This document shows, piece by piece, positions 59,383 to 64,000 of a DNA stretch of 64,000 bases; position 1 is the first letter of the stretch; each line of letters begins with the position of its first letter. This DNA comes from Haematobia irritans (Eukaryota; Arthropoda; Insecta; Diptera; Muscidae). Location of the stretch: contig NC_134397.1 of the NCBI RefSeq assembly GCF_050003625.1, positions 198,979,063-199,043,062 on the forward strand, given 5' to 3'. The position numbers were made by a program, and so were the translations under genes. The notes beneath the pieces were generated by a model, which was given only the letters and a program-made list of their open reading frames with translations, was not told the DNA's origin and ran no database searches.

Positions 59383-59845
59383 GCATAGAAAAAATTTTCA
59401 CGAAAATTTTTCCAATTAAAGTCTTAATTGAGTTTTAAAAAATATTCAATTAAAAACTTAATTTTGGTTATTTTTAGATCTGTTCTAAAATGGGCTTTCA
59501 AGGTCTCTCAATATGCGAACAAAAAGACTTTATTTTTTTTTTAATAAAAAGACTTTGTTTTTATTTGCATATTGAGAAACCTTGAAAGCCCATTTTAGAG
59601 CAGATCTAAAAATAACCAAAAATAAAGAATAAGAAGGTCGTACAAAAAATTTAATTGATTCAACAAATTTTTTAATTGAAACAAAAATCAATCACAAAAA
59701 TTGATAATATCAATTAATTGTTTAATTGGATCAATTAAGTTTTTAATTGATACTATCATTTCAGTGATTGAAGAAATTTCAATTAAAAAATCAATTGGAT
59801 CAATTAATTTCGTAATTGAATCAGAAAAAATGTTTTTTGTGTGTG
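59383..59845. mobile_element. D-type MITE interrupted by a long hairpin
   Basis: Contains the D phrases 'ttgattcaaca.aattttttaattgaaacaaaaatcaatcaca' and 'tcagtgattgaagaaatttc'. It ends at 'atgttttttgtgtgtg'. The hairpin at 59462-59621 separates its first 80 bp from the rest. Confidence 0.75.
59462..59621. repeat. Long foldback hairpin (arms about 56-58 bp)
   Basis: The left arm from TTTTGGTTATTTTTAGATCT is matched by the right arm ending AGATCTAAAAATAACCAAAA, with only a few mismatches. The arms run on through 'taaaatgggctttcaagg' and 'ctcaatatgc'. The spacer is about 50 bp and T/A-rich. It could be a foldback MITE; a microRNA-like precursor is possible but unsupported. Confidence 0.88.
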
Positions 59846-60983
59846 AATCAATTAATTTCTTTTAACGTTTTGTAATGTCCTTACTCTAAAATTTAGCTTG
59901 CATAATCCTTCATATAAAGTTTATATTTTTTTCAGTGTATAAAATATTCTATTAACGATACCAAATAATTCTTTCGGAAAATTGAATTTTTTATCATTCC
60001 TCATATGAAACACTCTTTTTCATTAATTACACGTAAATAATGTCGTTTGATAGTTGTATATACTCGTAAGTGTGTGAAGTCAACATCATAACAGCACATC
60101 GAGAAATATACGCATCACCATTTCACATTCACATGTCATAAGAGCAATTTATCAAATTTCTTCTTTATTGTTCACCTTCACTATAAAACAGAGATTTCTG
60201 TTTATGTACCTTCAAGAACATGACTATCGTAGTTAGAGTTCACCACGGGAGTTGATGCAAGCGTTTGTTTTCATAGTTAGTAACGCTCTTTTGGATATAT
60301 TTCCAAGTTGGCGCTTCTTTTTTTCTGTTGATAATTATGATTACGTTTAAATGAAATCACACACAACGCTCATATTCATTCATAATAATGAATTTATTAT
60401 TTTTGCGTCGCAACGCAAAGTTGGTTGGTTTGTTTTGTACTTTAGTTTTTATTATTTCCACGTACTTTTCTTTTTCATTTCACTTGAAAATTTTTAAGTT
60501 GGTTGCACATCTTTTCTATTTACCCGCTAGCATCAATATTTTGATTGTGACTATTTTAATTATTTATTTATTATTATTTTTTTTTTTGAAATGCGTTTTT
60601 CACTAGCAAATTAATGGTGATAATGCTTTCGTTGTTGATATAGCCATTGTGGGGTGGCTTTGCTTATGGTGATGTTTAGACACTCGTCGAATGGTTTGGT
60701 TTGTTTGCTTTGAAGGCTTTCACGAAACTGGAAGTTTTTCTTTAGCTCTTCAGTTGTTTTATTTGAAAATATCATTTACAGTGTAAACTTAGTGAGCATA
60801 ACCGGGTATTATTCTGCTTTCTGGTTTTCCATGATTCTAGCCCCACTTAGTTACCGCTTTTTACATGTTTTGCGATTGTATCTTTGCAATTCTGGTGAAA
60901 GAGAGCTGAAACGAGGATGTCAATGACAAATGTGGTTGATTTATACACGCAAAAAAAAATTAAATGTTTGGTAAACGGGTGTA
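59846..60983. other. AT-rich unique DNA
   Basis: No gene recognised. A 72-codon T-rich open frame (60388-60606) encodes hydrophobic residues only because of T-rich composition. Confidence 0.5.
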
Positions 60984-61054
60984 GCAAAAGTTATGGAAAT
61001 TTCGTTTGAGGTACAAAGTGTACAAATGCTTTGAAGAAAAATAATTTAACTGTT
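60984..61054 (+). repeat. Direct repeat of host DNA, left copy
   Basis: 'gcaaaagttatggaaatttcg' through 'aaaataatttaactgttt' recurs at 63554-63644 with an extra 20 bp or so near its start. The two copies bracket the B/DD41D/DD37E block. Confidence 0.9.
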
Positions 61055-61268
61055 TATACCCTGCGCCACACTGTGGAACAGGGTATTACAGGGCATATGT
61101 TTGCAACACCAAGAAGGAGACGAGATAGACACAGGGTGTCTTTGGCAAAAATGCTCAAGGTGGGCTCCTAAGTCGATATAGCCACATCCGTCTGTCCGTG
61201 AAAACATTTTTGTTATCAAAGTCTAAGTTGCAGTTTTAGTCCAATCGACTTCAAATTTGGCACAAGTA

Positions 61269-62200
61269 AAGGGTGATTCTTTTGAGGTTAAGATTTTCAT
61301 GCATTAGTATTTGACAGATCACGTGGGATTTCAGACATGGTGTCAAAGAGAAAGATGCTCAGTATGCTTTGACATTTCATCATGAATAGACTTACTAACG
61401 AGCAACGCTTGCAAATCATTGAATTTTATTACCAAAATCAGTGGCAGAAAATCCGCTTTTTTATCGACAAATTTTGTTCAGAGATGAGGCTCATTTCTGG
61501 TTGAATGGCTACGTAAATAAGCAAAATTGCCGCATTTGGAGTGAAGAGCAACCAGAAGCCGTTCAAGAACTGCCCATGCATCCCGAAAAATGCACTGTTT
61601 GGTGTGGTTTGTACGCTGGTGGAATCATTGGACCGTATTTTTTCAAAGATGCTGTTGGACGCAACGTTACGGTGAATGGCGATCGCTATCGTTCGATGCT
61701 AACAAACTTTTTGTTGCCAAAAATGGAAGAACTGAACTTGGTTGACATGTGGTTTCAACAAGATGGCGCTACATGCCACACAGCTCGCGATTCTATGGCC
61801 ATTTTGAGGGAAAACTTCGGAGAACAATTCATCTCAAGAAATGGACCGGTAAGTTGGCCACCAAGATCATGCGATTTGACGCCTTTAGACTATTTTTTGT
61901 GGGGCTACGTCAAGTCTAAAGTCTACAGAAATAAGCCAGCAACTATTCCAGCTTTGGAAGACAACATTTCCGAAGAAATTCAGGCTATTCCGGCCGAAAT
62001 GCTCGAAAAAGTTGCCCAAAATTGGACTTTCCGAATGGACCACCTAAGACGCAGCCGCGGTCAACATTTAAATGAAATTATCTTCAAAAAGTAAATGTCA
62101 TGGACCAATCTAACGTTTCAAATAAAGAACCGATGAGATTTTGCAAATTTTATGCGTTTTAAAAAAAAAAAAGTTATCAAGCTCTTAACAAATCACCCTT
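61269..62200 (+). mobile_element. DD41D mariner-like element, internally deleted
   Basis: Inverted ends AAGGGTGATT, with TA flanks at 61267-61268 and 62201-62202 in the B repeat. At 932 bp it lacks the middle of the transposase gene. Confidence 0.9.
61382..62094 (+). pseudogene. DD41D (rosa-type) mariner transposase, deleted
   Basis: About 20 N-terminal codons (MNRLTNEQRLQIIEFYYQNQ, from 61382) are joined out of frame to the catalytic domain, which is open from 61441. Between them, the rest of the DNA-binding domain is missing. In the 217-residue catalytic piece, the triad is D15 (FRDEAHF), D108 (FQQDGATCH) and D150 (LTPLDYFLWG). The 41 residues between the second and third Asp define the DD41D family (known as rosa). 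All three catalytic residues are intact, but no complete protein can be made. Confidence 0.9.
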
Positions 62201-62464
62201 TATATATTTTGGCTCAGAATAGAACCCTATGGATTTTGGAGAAATAGGTTCAGATTTAGATATAGCTCCCATATGTATCTTTCGCCCGATATGAACTTAT
62301 ATGGCCCCAGAAGCCATAGTTTTACCCTAATTTGCTTAAAATTTTGCACAAGAAGAACAATTAGTACTATAGTCAAGTGTGCCAAATTTTATTGAAATCG
62401 GTTCAGATTTAGATATAACTCCCATATATATCTTTCGCCCGATATGGGCTAATACGGTCCCATC

Positions 62465-63424
62465 GCGCATCGCGAAAATCCGAGCTACTCGCACGCAAAG
62501 CTGGCAAAATCGCTAAAAGTTGCCAAATCAACCGTTACAAATGTAATTAAAGTGTTTGGGGAACGTTTGTCGACATCCAGGAAGTCTGGATCGGGGGGAA
62601 ATCGAAAACCGGAAGCCGCTGAGACGACAAAGAGAGTTGCCGGTAGTTTCAAGCGAAACCCTAACCTCTCTCTCCGAGATGCCGCAAATAAGCTGGGTGT
62701 ATCATCTACAACCGTGCATCGAGCCAAAAAACGAGCCGGACTATCGACTTACAAGAAGGTAGTGACTCCAAATCGCGATGATAAAGAAAATACGACGGCC
62801 AAAGCGCGATCCCGGAGGCTGTACACGACGATGCTGACGAAGTTTGACTGCGTGGTAATGGACGACGACTACAAGCAGCTTCCGGGACAGGCGTTTTATA
62901 CGGCAAAAGAAAGGGGAAAGGTAGCAGATATTTTCAAGCACATAAAACTGTCAAAGTTCGCAAAGAAATATCTGGTTTGGCAAGCCATCTGTACCTGTGG
63001 CTTGAAAAGCAGCATTTTCATAGCTTCCGGGACTGTCAACCAAGAAATTTACGTGAAAAAGTGTTTGAATAAACGTCTGCTGCCTTTCCTGAAGAAACAC
63101 GGTTGTTCCGTACTGTTTTGGCCGGATTTGGCATCTTGCCATTACGGTAAAAAGGCCATGGAGTGGTACGCCGCCAACAACGTGCAGGTGGTTCCCAAGG
63201 ACAAGAACCCTCCCAACACGCCAGAGCTCCGCCCAATTGAGAAATACTGGGCTATTGTCAAGCGGAACCTAAAGAAGACCAAAAAAACTGCTAAGGACGA
63301 GCAGCAGTTCAAGGCAAACTGGCTTTCTGCGGCGAAGAAGGTGGACAAGGTGGCTGTACAAAATCTGATGGCAGGTGTCAAGCGTGAGGCCCGGCAATTC
63401 GGATTTGGAAAAGCGAAAGCCTAA
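62465..63424 (+). pseudogene. DD37E transposase, 5' truncated
   Basis: In frame from Ala15 of the family protein (AHRENPSYSHAKLAKS...) to the normal stop. It keeps the HRAKKRAGLSTYKK linker that copy 1 lost. Six residues (ETYVKA) are missing just after the first catalytic MDD. The second Asp (WPDLASCH) and Glu (RPIEKYW) are intact with 37-residue spacing. There is no start codon or promoter of its own; an internal ATG at 62552 is possible but would omit the first helix-turn-helix. Confidence 0.88.
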
Positions 63425-63551
63425 CTGAATATTTTTCCTGAATTTTATACTAATTGAACTTGAAAAAGAAATTTAATTTGATTTTTTAAATAAACGATTT
63501 CACCGATTTACACGCGCTTTCCCTTGACCAAATTTTGACCGTATCACCCTT
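62465..63551 (+). mobile_element. DD37E element, copy 4, 5' truncated
   Basis: The right inverted repeat (GACCGTATCACCCTT) is intact, ending at 63551. The left repeat and first 14 codons are missing, replaced by B sequence at the junction. The right flank reads TT where TA is expected, next to the duplicated host segment. Confidence 0.9.
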
Positions 63552-63553
63552 TT

Positions 63554-63644
63554 GCAAAAGTTATGTTATATAAAAGTTATATAAAAAATTTCGTTTGAGG
63601 TACAAAGTGTACAAATGCTTTGAAGAAAAATAATTTAACTGTTT
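63554..63644 (+). repeat. Direct repeat of host DNA, right copy
   Basis: Matches 60984-61054, with extra 'gttatataaaagttatata' sequence near its start. Beyond it the sequence differs from that after the left copy ('ttcttctgtggtcgcgg'). Confidence 0.9.
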
Positions 63645-63686
63645 TTCTTCTGTGGTCGCGGTATTTATTTCAACAAACATTCCATA

Positions 63687-64000
63687 ACATGTTGGCTGAT
63701 AAGTCCCCGGTCTAACAAAGAAAAACACATTTTTTTGTCAAAATTCGTTTTTATTATTCAAAATAGTTCCTTTCAAGAGCGATACAACGATTATAACGAC
63801 CTTCCAAATTTTTGATACCATTTTGGTTGTACTCCTTCGGTTTTGGCCTCAGTTTGTGCGATCACCTCTTCATTGCAGCCAAATGTTTTCCCTGTGAGCA
63901 TCCGTTTGAGGTCTGAGAACAAAAAAAGTCGCTGGGGGCCAGATCTGGAGAATACGGGGGTGGGGAAGCAATTCGAAGCCCAATTCATGAAGTTTTGCCA
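63687..64000 (-). mobile_element. Himar1-like mariner, copy 3, cut by window end
   Basis: Starts ACATGTTGGCTGATAAGTCC after TA. The transposase 3' part on the minus strand reads FLFSDLKRML and FGCNEEVIA. The C-run that lost a base in copies 1 and 2 is intact here (gctggggg, 63931-63938), but the adjacent T-run is one base short and the EAYFEAKPK segment is partly deleted. Confidence 0.9.

Larger units (their letters stand above)
61055..62463 (-). mobile_element. B-family repeat, copy 5, split by DD41D element and cut off
   Basis: Starts 'tataccctgcgccacactgtgg' and is interrupted at 61269 by the DD41D element. It resumes at 62203 ('tatattttggctcagaatagaacc') with two core units. It is abruptly joined at about 62461-62464 to the interior of a DD37E element. 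Confidence 0.88.

Noticed and set aside
60388..60606. Small membrane protein (72 codons, hydrophobic)
   Set aside because: Hydrophobicity follows from T-rich DNA. There is no conserved motif, signal or gene context.

Overview
This window is eukaryotic, AT-rich and almost entirely made of transposable elements and their debris. It most resembles a calyptrate (muscid-type) fly. The strongest clue is three copies of an irritans-subfamily mariner whose terminal repeat and transposase are, by recall, nearly those of Himar1 from the horn fly Haematobia irritans. Other clues are DD37E and DD41D mariner/Tc1 relatives and very abundant 153-bp-unit dispersed repeats of a kind common in muscid and blowfly DNA. 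Horn fly or a close relative is plausible, but the species is inferred. I found no convincing host protein-coding exon, rRNA or bona fide tRNA gene; the window looks intergenic or intronic.

Layout. 1-1880: low-complexity unique DNA. 1881-2756: non-autonomous hAT element with a perfect 8-bp target duplication. 2990-7372: DD37E element, tRNA-derived SINE, Himar1-like mariner and a second DD37E element. 7493-8406: decayed Tc1 element. 9270-12635: A-family repeats and TA-flanked MITEs. 13947-19475: a mariner relic followed by about 5.4 kb of a 29-bp minisatellite with higher-order periodicity. 21605-22878: third DD37E copy. 24400-25627, 38654-40383, 40891-42093 and 54779-55733: B-family repeats. 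27253-33300: A-family repeats and a variant minisatellite. 33570-36862: variant minisatellite split by K-type MITEs. 40473-44357: expanded hAT-like minisatellite element (family N) with B inside it. 47660-51914: a four-deep nest (G > A > D > A) that also holds a mariner. 52730-54726: A split by a C-rich-ended element (O) that itself carries A, G and H pieces. 57143-59324: long A copy. 61055-63553: a B + DD41D + DD37E block between direct repeats of host DNA.

How the parts relate. Autonomous-type sequences (DD37E, DD41D, Himar1-like, Tc1) are all damaged. They would be mobilised, if at all, by transposases made elsewhere. The many MITE families (D, F, G, H, I, J, K; mostly TA target duplications) and the SINE are parasites of such machinery. 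The least described content is two linked systems. One is the A/B superfamily: hairpin-ended dispersed elements with exactly 153-bp (51-codon) core units. The other is family N, hAT-like MITEs (8-bp duplications) whose interior is the 29-bp minisatellite, apparently the source of the kilobase-scale arrays. Letters A-O are labels used only in this annotation.
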